A stretch of DNA of 64,000 bases from Engelhardtia mirabilis (GTDB lineage: Bacteria > Planctomycetota > UBA1135 > GCA-002686595), in assembly GCF_007748095.1 (NCBI RefSeq), contig NZ_CP036287.1:62001-126000 (forward strand), written 5' to 3'. The notes under the pieces are model-generated. The model had not been told where the DNA came from. It was given only the letters and a program-made list of their open reading frames with translations, and did not search any database. Of the stretch, positions 44,542-54,211 are shown in pieces. Position 1 is the stretch's first letter; the number at the start of each line of letters is the position of its first letter. Made by a program: the position numbers and the translations under genes.

Positions 44542-46857
44542 TCAGCCCTGCTTCGTCCGCTCCCGCGCGAAGCGCGAGATGCCTTCCCACAGGCTCTCGG
44601 GGTCGATCTTGGCCTCGACCTTCAACTCCGCCACGTTGCCACCCGTCCGCCAGCGGTTGTCGTGGTCGGAGCTCATGGCGAACTTCTCGGCGTCCTTGTG
44701 GGGCAGCCAGTCGTGCATCAGGCGGCGGGCGCCGTTGGTGATGACGGTGGAGTCCCACCAGTCCGCGCGGGGCAGGACGCTGTCGCGGTAGGACTGCTCC
44801 TGGCGCATGAACAGCTCGTAGCTGACGGCGGCGACGACCTTCACGTTGGGGGCGTCGGAGTCGGCCAGGCGCGGGAGGATCTGGAACACCGACTCGGTGG
44901 TGCTGGTGCCTTGGACCAGGATCGTGCCGTCCTTGGGGCGGCTCGAGTCGTGGGAGCGCAGCACGTACGCACCGCGCGCCGCCTCGGTGTGCGACGGAAT
45001 CCCCAGGGCGGCGCGGTCGGGCACTTGGACGTTGGGCCGCGTCAGGTGCAGGGCGACGATCGGCACGTCCGTGGCCAGGGCCGCGGCCAGCATCGGCGCG
45101 ACCTCGTTGTGCTCCCACGGATGCAGGTTGATCACGTGGCCGTCGGGGAACAGCTGCGTGACGCCGGGCGAGAAGATGCCGAAATGGGTGCGGCTGTCCT
45201 CGGCGGTCTCGGGGCCCGAGTGGCCGACGACCCAGATCACCTTGCCCACCTTCAGCGGGCAGTCCTGGGCCAGTTGGCTGAACAGGCGCATCAGGCCGTA
45301 CTTCAGGTAGCTGAAGGAGCCGTAGGTCGAGCAGGCGCCCCAGAAGCCGCGGAACTCCTCCTCGGGGGTCGCGCTCATGTTCACCGTGGCCATGCCGACG
45401 GCGACGCCGGAGTTGGTGAACTCGGTGATCTGCTGGGGCAGCAGCGCGCCGGTGGTGTTCTTGTTGCGGTCGTACCAGCCGAAGCCGGGCTGGTCGCCCC
45501 AGGCCTTGGCGAAGCCCGAGATGCTGGTCGAATCAGCCAGGTCCGCGGAGGCCGCGAGCACCAGGGGGCGGCCCATGCGCTCGGCCGCCAGGCCGTTGAC
45601 CCAGGCGCCGAACTTGGCGAAGCCCTCCTTGTTGGCGATCTTCGTCCCCGGGGCGACGAACAGCTCGGCGGGCAGCTTGTCGACGGCGCACCAGTCGCGC
45701 GTCTCGTGCATGTTGGCCTCCGACGCCAGGCGGAAGCCATCGGGCTGGGTCGGGATCGACTCGCCCAGGTCCACCAGGGTGTCGGCCAGGTACTCGACCA
45801 GCTCGGGCTGGCGGTCGAACAGGCTGAAGACCGTCTCGAACCAGGCCTTGGACTGCTCGCGGCAGGCGTCCTCGCCGGGATCGGTCGTGTCGCCGTGGCC
45901 CTCGAACTCGACGTCGTACTTCGACGCGAAGTCCTCGCGGCACTTCCAGAACATCTCCGAGTTGCGGCCGTGGGCCTTGCCGTGGCTGGGCGCGTCGAAC
46001 TTGTGGTAGCCGCGGCCCTTGCGGGTCTTGACCCAGACCATGCCGGGCTTGCCGCCGGTCGACTCCGGGTGCACGACCTCGAGCAGGGCGCGGGTGATCT
46101 CGGCGTAGTCCTCGCCGTGCTCGGTGCCCGCCACGCGCCAACCGTGGGGCTCGAACCACGTGCTCGGCTCGCCGTGCATGACCTCGCTGTTGGCGAACTC
46201 GTCGATGCCGTGGTCGTTCCAATCGAGCAGGTAGACCAGGTTGTCGGTGCCCAGGCCGTAGGCGCTGTTCAGCACCTCGTGGTGGGCGCCGGCGCTGAAG
46301 CCGCCTTCGCCCTCCATGGCGAAGACCTTGACCTCGCCGGCGCCGGCCAGCTTGAGCGCGACCGCCTCGCCCAGGGCCGCCGGGGCGCCGTGCCCCGAGG
46401 GACCCGTGTTGAACTTGAAGAAGAGCGTGTTGCCCTCCATCTCCGCGTGGCCCGGCAGCCCGCCGTTGTGGCGCAGGAACAAGAGGTGCTTCCACAGCAG
46501 CTGGCGATCGTGGGCCTTGTAGACCTCGTAGCGCGCGTCGCCGGTCTGCTCGTGGCGCCGCCGCAGGGCTTCGTTGTAGACCGCCAGCATCGCGTAGATG
46601 GCCGGGTTGCAATGGCCCGCCACCAGCACGAAGCGGTCGCCGAAGGGGCTCTCCGGGTGCCGGATGTCCCAGCGCATGCCCGCGCCCAGGGTCGACGCCA
46701 CCAAGAGCGGCACCTTCGAGCGCGACCCGCCCGGGTGCCCCGACTGGCGCAGGTTCAGCATCAGATCGATGCACTGATCGATCATGTCCCCGATCGTCTC
46801 CCAGTGCGGGAAGTGCGGCTGGAGGGCGTCGAAGGTGGGCTTCGCGAGGGTCTGCAT
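44542..46857 (-). CDS. transketolase-like thiamine-diphosphate enzyme
   Basis: This 771-residue enzyme is longer than typical E. coli transketolase (about 660). The N-terminal TPP domain has VAGHCNPAIYAMLAVYNEAL, a GEGGFSAGAHHEVLNSAYGL stretch in place of the usual GDG motif, and LLDWNDHG. The pyrimidine-binding domain contains RTHFGIFSPGVTQLFP. The C-terminal domain carries the LVQGTSTTESVFQILPRL segment. Transketolases move two-carbon ketol units in the pentose phosphate pathway; the deviant motif leaves open other E1-type substrates. Its last about 416 bases are duplicated at 43458. The gene is single-copy intact. Confidence 0.85.
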   Translation of the reverse strand: MQTLAKPTFDALQPHFPHWETIGDMIDQCIDLMLNLRQSGHPGGSRSKVPLLVASTLGAGMRWDIRHPESPFGDRFVLVAGHCNPAIYAMLAVYNEALRRRHEQTGDARYEVYKAHDRQLLWKHLLFLRHNGGLPGHAEMEGNTLFFKFNTGPSGHGAPAALGEAVALKLAGAGEVKVFAMEGEGGFSAGAHHEVLNSAYGLGTDNLVYLLDWNDHGIDEFANSEVMHGEPSTWFEPHGWRVAGTEHGEDYAEITRALLEVVHPESTGGKPGMVWVKTRKGRGYHKFDAPSHGKAHGRNSEMFWKCREDFASKYDVEFEGHGDTTDPGEDACREQSKAWFETVFSLFDRQPELVEYLADTLVDLGESIPTQPDGFRLASEANMHETRDWCAVDKLPAELFVAPGTKIANKEGFAKFGAWVNGLAAERMGRPLVLAASADLADSTSISGFAKAWGDQPGFGWYDRNKNTTGALLPQQITEFTNSGVAVGMATVNMSATPEEEFRGFWGACSTYGSFSYLKYGLMRLFSQLAQDCPLKVGKVIWVVGHSGPETAEDSRTHFGIFSPGVTQLFPDGHVINLHPWEHNEVAPMLAAALATDVPIVALHLTRPNVQVPDRAALGIPSHTEAARGAYVLRSHDSSRPKDGTILVQGTSTTESVFQILPRLADSDAPNVKVVAAVSYELFMRQEQSYRDSVLPRADWWDSTVITNGARRLMHDWLPHKDAEKFAMSSDHDNRWRTGGNVAELKVEAKIDPESLWEGISRFARERTKQG

Positions 46858-47010
46858 GAAGCGCTGGGTGCGGTCTGAGGGGGGCGGGGAGGGCCTCGGC
46901 GGGGTGTCGTTCCGCGATGGCGGCCGGAGATCATAGCGACGCCCCGCCCCGGCGCGGGTCTGCGGCCGGGGCGGGGCGTCCTGGGAGCCTCGGGGGGCCC
47001 GTGGCCGCGC

Positions 47011-48558
47011 TCAGGGGATCGAGAGACCCTCCAGCCACTCCACGAACCAGCCACCCGTGGGCACCAGCGTCTCGGCACCGGTGGCGGCGTCGCGCACACG
47101 GAAGGCGATCCCGGGGCACGACATGAGCGGGCAGTTGGGTCCCAGGACCAGCGTCTGGCCGCCGAAATCGGAGGTGCCGCCGGCGGCCGAATACTGCTGG
47201 TCCAGGTAGCCCTGCGGCCCGGGCGAGACGTCGGCCAGGGCGCCCGTGAGCGGGTCGAGTTGGAACAGCCGCAGGTTGTCCCCGCCGAAGATCTGGTCGC
47301 AGCAGCGGTCGACGAGCCAGACGCTCGCGCCGAGGTCGACCACGATCGTGTAGTTGTCCGGCGCGGCGAAGGGCTGGGGCACGGCGGTCAGTGAGCTCGG
47401 CGTCGACGCATCGAACAGGCCCAGGGTCAGGTCCGGCGCGACCGGCCCCGCGAAGGGCCAGTCCCGCGCGATCAGGAGCAGCTCGCCCGTGGCCGCCAAG
47501 GGGCCCGCGACCGCGGTCTGGTCGTTGCTGCCGAGGTTCTGGAGCGCCGGGGCGCCCGGGCTCGCGAGGTCGACGCGCCCCAGGCTCGCGTTGGCGGTCA
47601 GGAACTCGTCGTCGGTGTGGCTGCCGGCCACCAGCGAGCCGTTCAGGGTGCGCACCCAATCCAACTCGGCGTGGTTCGGCGGGGCGACCACGTGCTCCGC
47701 GATCGTGGCGCTGGTGGCGAGGTCGACCTCGCGCACGCGGGCCTCGAACGCGGCCGTGGGCAGGGCCGGCAGGTAGGCGCGGTTCGCGGCCGGGTCGAAG
47801 GTCGCCGGACCCACGTTGCCGAAGATCCCCAGCGGAACCGCCGGCGCGCCGACCTCGAGCGGCACGCGCTGCACTTCGCCGGGCGAGAAGAAGTCGGGCC
47901 CGACGTAGACCAGCAGCGCGTCGCCGGAGGCGTCGACCGCGGCGCCGCGGACGTCGCCCAGCAGCAGCTCGTCCGACGCGCTCCCGAAGAAGTTGTCGAA
48001 GCGCCTGACAGCGTTGTTCGTGACCACCGCTGCCACCGAGCCGTCAGCGGACAAGTAGGTCCGCGCGCCGAACTCGGTCGCGGTCGGCGGCAGCTCGAAG
48101 ACCAGGTCCATCGAGGGCGAGGAGCGCACGGCGAGGCGACTCACGAAGCCTTGCAGTCCGGCGTCGAAGCGCGACTCCGAGGAGTAGAAGCGGCTGCCGA
48201 GCAGGCGCAGATGCGCCGCGTGGCTCAGGCTCACCGTGCCGGCCGTGCCATCCACGACCAGGGCCTGCAGGTGTGCCGGGGCCTCGGCCAGGGCCGCGAC
48301 CTGGGGCAGGGCGAACTGGAACGCGACCTCGCCCTGGGCGTCGGCGAGGCCGCTTCCGATCTGCAACAGGCCGGCGGGATCGAGTTCGAGCAGGCCGAAC
48401 GGCGTCGGGAACGAAGCCGCCGACGGGCTGTAGTAGAGGCCGACAGCGACTCCGGGGAGCAACCCGTTCAGCTCCACGTCGAGGGGCTGGCCGAGCCACG
48501 GAGCCGAGTGGGTCAAGGGCGATTGGGCGAGGAGCAAGAGGCTGGGTAAGAGCAGCAT
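47011..48558 (-). CDS. secreted beta-propeller-like protein
   Basis: The 515-residue exported protein has a signal peptide MLLLPSLLLLAQSPLTHS. The N-terminal about 110 residues resemble an immunoglobulin-like domain (LGQPLDVELNGLLPGVAVGLYY). The rest contains repeated blades with LSADGSVAAVV, VAVDASGDALLVYV and GPATFDPAANRAYLP, similar to bacterial WD40/YVTN-type propellers. Two cysteine pairs occur late (RCCDQ, NCPLMSC). It shares the reverse strand with a neighbouring FG-GAP protein gene. The ligand is unknown. Confidence 0.62.
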   Translation of the reverse strand: MLLLPSLLLLAQSPLTHSAPWLGQPLDVELNGLLPGVAVGLYYSPSAASFPTPFGLLELDPAGLLQIGSGLADAQGEVAFQFALPQVAALAEAPAHLQALVVDGTAGTVSLSHAAHLRLLGSRFYSSESRFDAGLQGFVSRLAVRSSPSMDLVFELPPTATEFGARTYLSADGSVAAVVTNNAVRRFDNFFGSASDELLLGDVRGAAVDASGDALLVYVGPDFFSPGEVQRVPLEVGAPAVPLGIFGNVGPATFDPAANRAYLPALPTAAFEARVREVDLATSATIAEHVVAPPNHAELDWVRTLNGSLVAGSHTDDEFLTANASLGRVDLASPGAPALQNLGSNDQTAVAGPLAATGELLLIARDWPFAGPVAPDLTLGLFDASTPSSLTAVPQPFAAPDNYTIVVDLGASVWLVDRCCDQIFGGDNLRLFQLDPLTGALADVSPGPQGYLDQQYSAAGGTSDFGGQTLVLGPNCPLMSCPGIAFRVRDAATGAETLVPTGGWFVEWLEGLSIP

Positions 48559-48684
48559 GGTTCGGACTTCGGGTGGAGATCGATCGGATCGGTGCAGGCG
48601 CGGGAGCCTTGCCCACGCGCCCACACCGATCCTCACACCGATCGCTCTCCTGCGAAAGCCCTCAGGGACCCAGCTCGCCGAAGC

Positions 48685-50358
48685 TCAGTTCGTCAGTCGC
48701 AGGTCGAGCCCCGCCGACGTCACGAAGCCCAGCGGCGAAGCCGAGTCCAGCGCGAGGATCTGGCAGAACAGATTCACACCGTCGAGGGCCGGCTGGCGCA
48801 GGGTCGTCTCCGGCGAGGCGTACTTGCCCGCGCCGTCGAAGTAGATCGGCACCAGGGCCAGGCCTGGGCCGGCCAGGTCGATCAGCAGCGTGGCGCTCAG
48901 GAACGGACCGAAGAAGTCCGCCTGGGAGACCATGAACAGCCCGTAGGCGAAGGGCTCCGCCCCGGCGACCTCGAGCGTGCCGCGCGCCGGGTCCGCGCCA
49001 GCGGCCGGGACCCAGGCCAGATCGAGCGTCTGCGTCGCCTCACCCGCGACCTCGCCGTATTCGCGGCTGCCCGCGACCGTCATCACGTAGACCTGGCGGG
49101 CCTGGCGCGCGCCGACCACGAAGTCGGGCAACAGGTCACCGTTGACGTCGCCCAGGGCCGCGAAGGCGGAGCCGAAGCCGTCGCTCGTTCCGCCCGAGTG
49201 CAGCTCGTCGAGCAGCGTGTGATCGGCACCGGACCAGATCTTCACGTAGCCGGCGAAGCCGATCGTCCCGCCGTAGGCGTAGATGCCGGCGTAGTCATCG
49301 GTGCCGTCGCCGTTCACGTCGCCAACGTACTCCACGTGACGACCGAGCGAGCCGTTGCCGTCGTCGGCACCCAGGTGCTTCACGATCAACGCGCGGGTGG
49401 CGCCGTCGTAGACGTAGACCGCGCCGACGTAGGGCCCGCCCTCGCTGTCGCCCGGAGCGCCGACCAAGATCTCGCCGACCCCGTCGCCGTTGAGGTCGAC
49501 CTGGGCGTCGACGGAGCGGCCGAAGGCCTGGTTGATGCCCTCGCCGACGATGTCGTCGAGCTGGAACAGGATCGAGCCGTCGACGCCTGAGCGCCCCTCG
49601 ACGGCGCCGCGGCGCCCGATGCCGCTGAAGAGGCGGTGCTGGGCCGAGATCAACAGGTCGGGAACACCGTCGCCGTCCAGGTCCCCGCCCCCGGTGACGT
49701 GGTCGCCGAAGCCCTCGGCGATGTCGCTGGTCGTCGTGCCGTTGTCGAAGCGCAGCAGCTCGCTGCCGTCGGCGCCGCTGTACAGGCGCGCGATCCCGCC
49801 CCAGGCCGGCGACTGGCTCTCGCCGCCGGCGGTGATCAAGAGGTCCGGCACACCGTCCCCGTTGACGTCACCGGGCGCGCCGACGGCGCTGCCCATGCCA
49901 TGGAAGTTGTCCGTGCCGAAGAAGGAGCGAATCACCGAGCCGTCGGCGCCGGAGAACAGGTCGGCGCGGCCGTAGGAGGTGCCGGCCCCATCGTGGTCCG
50001 GCGATCCGACCAGGAGGTCGCCGATCAGATCGCCATCGATGTCGCCGACGCCGACGAGGCTCTCACCGAACTTCTCGCCGGCTGCGAACTCGGTGTAGGT
50101 GGTGAGCAGGGCGCCGGTGGCCCCCGAGAAGAGGTGCACCTGGTCGGGCGGCGTGAAGGGCGTGGCAGTGCTCTCGCCGACGGCGAAGTCGTTCACCCCG
50201 TCTCCGTCGATGTCACCCATGGCGCTGGCGGCGATGGCGAAGGCCGGGCTGTTGTCCGGCGAGGGCACGGTGTAGTGGGTGGGGAGCTGGGCGAGGGCCA
50301 GGGGTGCGCTGGCGGCCGCGGCGGTGGAGAAGAGGGCTGTTCGGATCTGGAGTTGCAT
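48685..50358 (-). CDS. secreted FG-GAP repeat protein
   Basis: The 557-residue protein has a signal peptide MQLQIRTALFSTAAAASAPL. Eight or so FG-GAP/integrin-alpha-type repeats follow, with GDxDGDGxxDLLVG calcium-binding loops (GDIDGDGVNDFAVG, GDVNGDGVPDLLIT, GDLDGDGVPDLLIS and others). They probably form a beta-propeller outside the cell. The C-terminal 120 residues (EATQTLDLAWVPAAG onward, ending GLDLRLTN) are a beta-sandwich comparable to those on other secreted proteins in this window. The gene is transcribed away from the kinase gene start. Confidence 0.82.
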   Translation of the reverse strand: MQLQIRTALFSTAAAASAPLALAQLPTHYTVPSPDNSPAFAIAASAMGDIDGDGVNDFAVGESTATPFTPPDQVHLFSGATGALLTTYTEFAAGEKFGESLVGVGDIDGDLIGDLLVGSPDHDGAGTSYGRADLFSGADGSVIRSFFGTDNFHGMGSAVGAPGDVNGDGVPDLLITAGGESQSPAWGGIARLYSGADGSELLRFDNGTTTSDIAEGFGDHVTGGGDLDGDGVPDLLISAQHRLFSGIGRRGAVEGRSGVDGSILFQLDDIVGEGINQAFGRSVDAQVDLNGDGVGEILVGAPGDSEGGPYVGAVYVYDGATRALIVKHLGADDGNGSLGRHVEYVGDVNGDGTDDYAGIYAYGGTIGFAGYVKIWSGADHTLLDELHSGGTSDGFGSAFAALGDVNGDLLPDFVVGARQARQVYVMTVAGSREYGEVAGEATQTLDLAWVPAAGADPARGTLEVAGAEPFAYGLFMVSQADFFGPFLSATLLIDLAGPGLALVPIYFDGAGKYASPETTLRQPALDGVNLFCQILALDSASPLGFVTSAGLDLRLTN

Positions 50359-50521
50359 GGCTTCGAGCTGGAGAGGAGTCGATTCGGCTGGCGTTCGCAG
50401 CGGGGCGTCGCCGCGGTCCTCTCGGTCGCGGCGCGGTGAGGTCGGACAAGAGTTCCCCCGCAAATTCCAACTTCCATCGATCGCCCCACTCCCCGCACCG
50501 GCGGGCCACAATCCACGCCGC

Positions 50522-53500
50522 ATGACGGAAGCTCAGGACACGCCCACCCGCGACCGGGTCGCCCTGCGGGTGCTCGAGGCCCTCGCCGCGGACCGCGCCG
50601 CCGGCGGCCTGAAGTCCCTCGACCACTACCGGTCGAAGTTCCCCGGCCACGCCGACCTGGTCGCGCGCGAATTCGCCGACTTCGGCCAACCGCGACCGGC
50701 CGAGCCCGGGCGATCCACGGTGCGTCGATTCGGTCCCTACCGCCTGGTCGAGCTGCTCGGTCGCGGCGGCCAGGGTGCCGTCTACCGCGCCGTCGACACG
50801 CGTCTGGGGCGCTCGGTGGCGCTCAAGCTGCTGCCCGGCACTCCCCTGGGTGACGACGATCGCCCGCCGTCGCTCCTGGCGCGGGAGCTCGAGGCCCTGA
50901 CGCGGCTCGACCACCCGGGCGTCGCCGGCGTGCTCGAGGCCGGCACCATCGACGGCTCGGCCTTCATCGCCACGCGCTTCGTGCCCGGCGAGACCCTGGC
51001 CGCTCGACTGGTCCGTTGGCGCGAGGAGGGGCCGCCCCCGGTGGAGCAGCGCGTCGAGTTGGTCGCGCGCATCGCCGAGGCCCTGGCCGCGGCCCACGGC
51101 GCGCGGGTGGTGCACCGCGACGTGAAGCCCTCCAACGTGGTGCTCGATACAGCCGATCGGCCGGTGCTGATCGACTTTGGACTGGCGCGCACCGTCGACA
51201 GCAACCTGCCGACCATGACCGTCACCGGCGACGTGATCGGCACGCCGCGCTACCTGGCGCCCGAACGCCTCGCGGGCCGCGGCGGCGACGATCCGCGCGG
51301 TGACGTCTGGGCCCTGGGCGTGCTGCTGTTCGAGGTGATCGCGTTGGAGCCGCCCTTCGACGGCCCGACCGTCGAGGCCCTGGCGCGCGGCATCGAGCGC
51401 GACGAGCCGACGCCCCTGCGGCGCCTGGCGGCGTCGACGGTTCACGGCGGACTCGGCCTCCTGGGCCGCGACCTCGACGGCGTCGTCGCCGTGGCCCTCG
51501 AGAAACGCATCGACCGCCGCTACCGCGACGCCGGCGCCCTCGCGCGCGACCTGCGGCGCCTCCTGCGCGGCGAGCCGATCGAGGCGCGACCGCCCGGCCG
51601 CTTGGGCCGCGCCGCCCGCTGGATGGCGCGCAACCCGGCCCTGACCGCGATCTTCGTCCTGCTCGGCGTCCTGGCAGCGGGCGCCGGCCTGGCGGCTTGG
51701 AAGCTCGACGCCGTGGCCCGATCCGAACGCAGCGCGCGCTTCGAGGCCCAGGCGGGGGTCGCGCGCGCCGACGCCGACCGCGCGCGCCTGCTCTTGGCCG
51801 GCGACGCCATCGGTCGCTTCACCGCGGCGGGGGAGCGCCTGGCTGGGGTGGGCCCCGCCCTGGTCGAGCTGGCAGCCGCGGGCGCTTCGCTGGAGCACCT
51901 CGACCTGCCCGAACTCCACGCGCTACGCAGCGATGCCGTGGCGGCCCTCGCGAGCATGGACCTGGTCGAGCGCCCCACAGCCGAACTGGGTGGGCTGGGT
52001 GTCGTCCAAGTCGACCCAGGCGGTCAGGTGGCCGTGGCCATGACGATCGCGCCGACCAGCGGTCGTCTGGTCCTCGAGGCGAGCTCGGTCGACGGTGACC
52101 AGGATCGTTCCGACTGCTTGGAAGGGATACGAACCACTTCGGACTTGCTCGCCGTGGGTCCGGGCGCAGAGCTGTTGGCGTTCAGGGTCGACGGGCAGTT
52201 GGTGGTGGAGGGCAGCGGACGAGCCGCGCAGGCGCTCGACCTTCGCGGCGCCGCCCGTCGGGCGGGCCTCGGCGACGCCGCCACCTTCCCCACCGTGGAG
52301 TGGGCCAGCTTCAGTTCCCGCGCAGGCGTCGCGGCCGTATTGGCCGCCGGCGCCTGGGCCCTGGTGGATCCTGCGAGTGGCGAGTGTTTCGCCGCTTCGC
52401 GCTGGGACGATGGGACCTACCGCTTCGGCGTCTTCTCTCCGGACGGCGACTGGTTTGCCGCCCCGGGCGGTGGCTCGACGGTGCTGCTGGTGGACGTCCC
52501 CGCTGCCCAGGAGAGCAGCGAGTACGAGCCGCCCGAGTTCGACTTCGGTCGCGGTCCTGTGCTGGCCGCACTCCCCTTCGCCGGGCCCGACCGGGCGCCC
52601 CAGTTGGCCGTGATCATCGAGTCGGAGCGCGGCTTCGAGCTGCTGCTGGCGGATGCCACGGGAGCTGGCCGAACGTTGGTGCAGCTGACCGGCACGGGCA
52701 ACGGACCTCCGGTCATCGCGGTCGATCCGAGCGGGACTGTCCTCGCCGCCGTGGCGGGGGAGTCGCTCGTGGTGATTCGCGTCGCGGACGGACGGGTCCT
52801 GCACCGCAGCTACTTCGAGCCCGTGGGGGGCTTCGAGGTGTTCAAGCTGCGCGAGGCGAGCGAGGGCCTCGAGCTGCTCGTCTACCGTCGCAGCGCCGCG
52901 CTCTCGCGCTACCTGTTGACCACGCCGCTCGTGTTCGAAGAGCCCGCGGCGCAGCCCCTCGAGCCCTCCACCGACCCCGGCCCCTTGGCCACGCACCTGC
53001 TCGACCCGCTCGGGGGCGAGCTCTTCGATTCGCGCGCCGGCGTGCGGCCCAAGCAAGTCGTGTTCAGCGACGATCCGGAGCTGCCCCTGGACCTGGGTCG
53101 CCCGGGTGTGGCCCTGCGCTCCCCGGGGGGGCGCCCCGGCGACAGCGTCCTCGCGCCCGCAGCCCTGCCGCCCCGGGCGGCCTCGCGCCAATTGATGATT
53201 GGCGGCCCCAAGCTGGTCGGGGTCGTGTGCGTCTGGGAGCGGGGGCGCTCCGAACCCCTGTTCTCGGTCGAGGTCGAGCCGCTGATCACCGGGGGCGCCC
53301 TGGCTCTGGCTGCCGACGGCAGTCTCCTGGCGGTGTCGGAGATCACCGGGCGCACGCGGCTGTTCGACGTGGAGGCGCAGCGCGAACTGCTCGCCTTCGA
53401 TCTCGCGCCTCCGGCCGCGGCCAGGATGGAGTTCGCGCAGGACGGCGACCTCGTGGTGCTCGACGCCGCGGGCCGCACTCGGCGCGTGCGAATCGATCGA

Positions 53501-53539
53501 CTGCGCCAGGCCCTGGGCGAGATCGATCTCGACTGGTGA
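50522..53539 (+). CDS. Ser/Thr protein kinase with transmembrane helix and large C-terminal domain
   Basis: The 1005-residue protein has a kinase domain at about residues 67-345. It shows the G-loop ELLGRGGQGAVYRA, VALKLL, the catalytic loop VVHRDVKPSNVVL, DFGLAR, GTPRYLAPERL and GDVWALGVLLFE, all intact, so it should be active. A transmembrane helix lies at about 373-395. The extracytoplasmic about 600 residues contain propeller-like strands but no clear repeat match. This is the PknB/Hanks type common in planctomycetes. It converges with an ECF sigma gene 13 bases away. Targets and signal are unknown. Confidence 0.9.
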   Translation: MTEAQDTPTRDRVALRVLEALAADRAAGGLKSLDHYRSKFPGHADLVAREFADFGQPRPAEPGRSTVRRFGPYRLVELLGRGGQGAVYRAVDTRLGRSVALKLLPGTPLGDDDRPPSLLARELEALTRLDHPGVAGVLEAGTIDGSAFIATRFVPGETLAARLVRWREEGPPPVEQRVELVARIAEALAAAHGARVVHRDVKPSNVVLDTADRPVLIDFGLARTVDSNLPTMTVTGDVIGTPRYLAPERLAGRGGDDPRGDVWALGVLLFEVIALEPPFDGPTVEALARGIERDEPTPLRRLAASTVHGGLGLLGRDLDGVVAVALEKRIDRRYRDAGALARDLRRLLRGEPIEARPPGRLGRAARWMARNPALTAIFVLLGVLAAGAGLAAWKLDAVARSERSARFEAQAGVARADADRARLLLAGDAIGRFTAAGERLAGVGPALVELAAAGASLEHLDLPELHALRSDAVAALASMDLVERPTAELGGLGVVQVDPGGQVAVAMTIAPTSGRLVLEASSVDGDQDRSDCLEGIRTTSDLLAVGPGAELLAFRVDGQLVVEGSGRAAQALDLRGAARRAGLGDAATFPTVEWASFSSRAGVAAVLAAGAWALVDPASGECFAASRWDDGTYRFGVFSPDGDWFAAPGGGSTVLLVDVPAAQESSEYEPPEFDFGRGPVLAALPFAGPDRAPQLAVIIESERGFELLLADATGAGRTLVQLTGTGNGPPVIAVDPSGTVLAAVAGESLVVIRVADGRVLHRSYFEPVGGFEVFKLREASEGLELLVYRRSAALSRYLLTTPLVFEEPAAQPLEPSTDPGPLATHLLDPLGGELFDSRAGVRPKQVVFSDDPELPLDLGRPGVALRSPGGRPGDSVLAPAALPPRAASRQLMIGGPKLVGVVCVWERGRSEPLFSVEVEPLITGGALALAADGSLLAVSEITGRTRLFDVEAQRELLAFDLAPPAAARMEFAQDGDLVVLDAAGRTRRVRIDRLRQALGEIDLDW

Positions 53540-53552
53540 GCGACCGGCGGGC

Positions 53553-54104
53553 TCAGCGCTCGCCGAGCAGGTCGCGGGCCTGGGGCAACTCGCGCAATCG
53601 ATCGCGCAGCCGTTGCCAACGCTTGCTCGCGCCCTCCGTCGTCAGGCCGACCAGCTCGCCGACCTGGGCGTGCTCGAGCCCCTCGAGGCCGCGGTGGAGC
53701 AACAGGCCCCGGTCGATGTCGTCGAGCTCCACGACCTTGCGGATGAAAGCGGTCAGGGCCTCGTCTCGCCGCACCCGGCGACTGATCGTGGTGACCTCCG
53801 CGGGCGGCTCGTGCTCCAAGCTCTCGAGTTGCCCGGTGCCGGCGACGGCGTTGCGCCGAGCGGAGCGGCGCAGGGCGCTGGCCGCGACCCTCGAAGCCAC
53901 GCCGAACAGCCAGGGGCGGAACTCGCCGTGCGCGGGGTCGAAGCGCTCGAAGGCGCGGTAGCCCTCCAGGGCGACCTCCTGGAACAGGTCGTCGGCGTCG
54001 ATCGCCAGGCCCAGGGGACCGCGGCAGCGCAACACCGCCCAGGCGCGCAGGGCGGGGGCCAGGGTCTCGAAGTTCCCGGCGTAGCTGTCGGACCGCGGCG
54101 GCAT
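53553..54104 (-). CDS. ECF-type sigma factor next to Ser/Thr kinase
   Basis: The 183-residue sigma-70 family protein has region 2 within LAIDADDLFQEVALEGYRAF and FRPWLFGVASRVAASALR. Region 4 covers RGLEGLEHAQVGELVGLTTEGASKRWQRLRDRL. ATG 54104 was chosen; the frame extends upstream without a better start. ECF genes paired with a Hanks kinase are a recurring planctomycete arrangement, where the kinase may control the sigma factor. No anti-sigma gene is adjacent. Confidence 0.83.
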   Translation of the reverse strand: MPPRSDSYAGNFETLAPALRAWAVLRCRGPLGLAIDADDLFQEVALEGYRAFERFDPAHGEFRPWLFGVASRVAASALRRSARRNAVAGTGQLESLEHEPPAEVTTISRRVRRDEALTAFIRKVVELDDIDRGLLLHRGLEGLEHAQVGELVGLTTEGASKRWQRLRDRLRELPQARDLLGER

Positions 54105-54211
54105 GGGCGCTCCCGAGAATACGCGACCCCGCTCAGATTCTCGGCCGGCGGCACTGGAGTCGTCACCCATCCGGTCGAGAGGATGGAGCACCGCCAACCG
54201 GCCACCGACCC

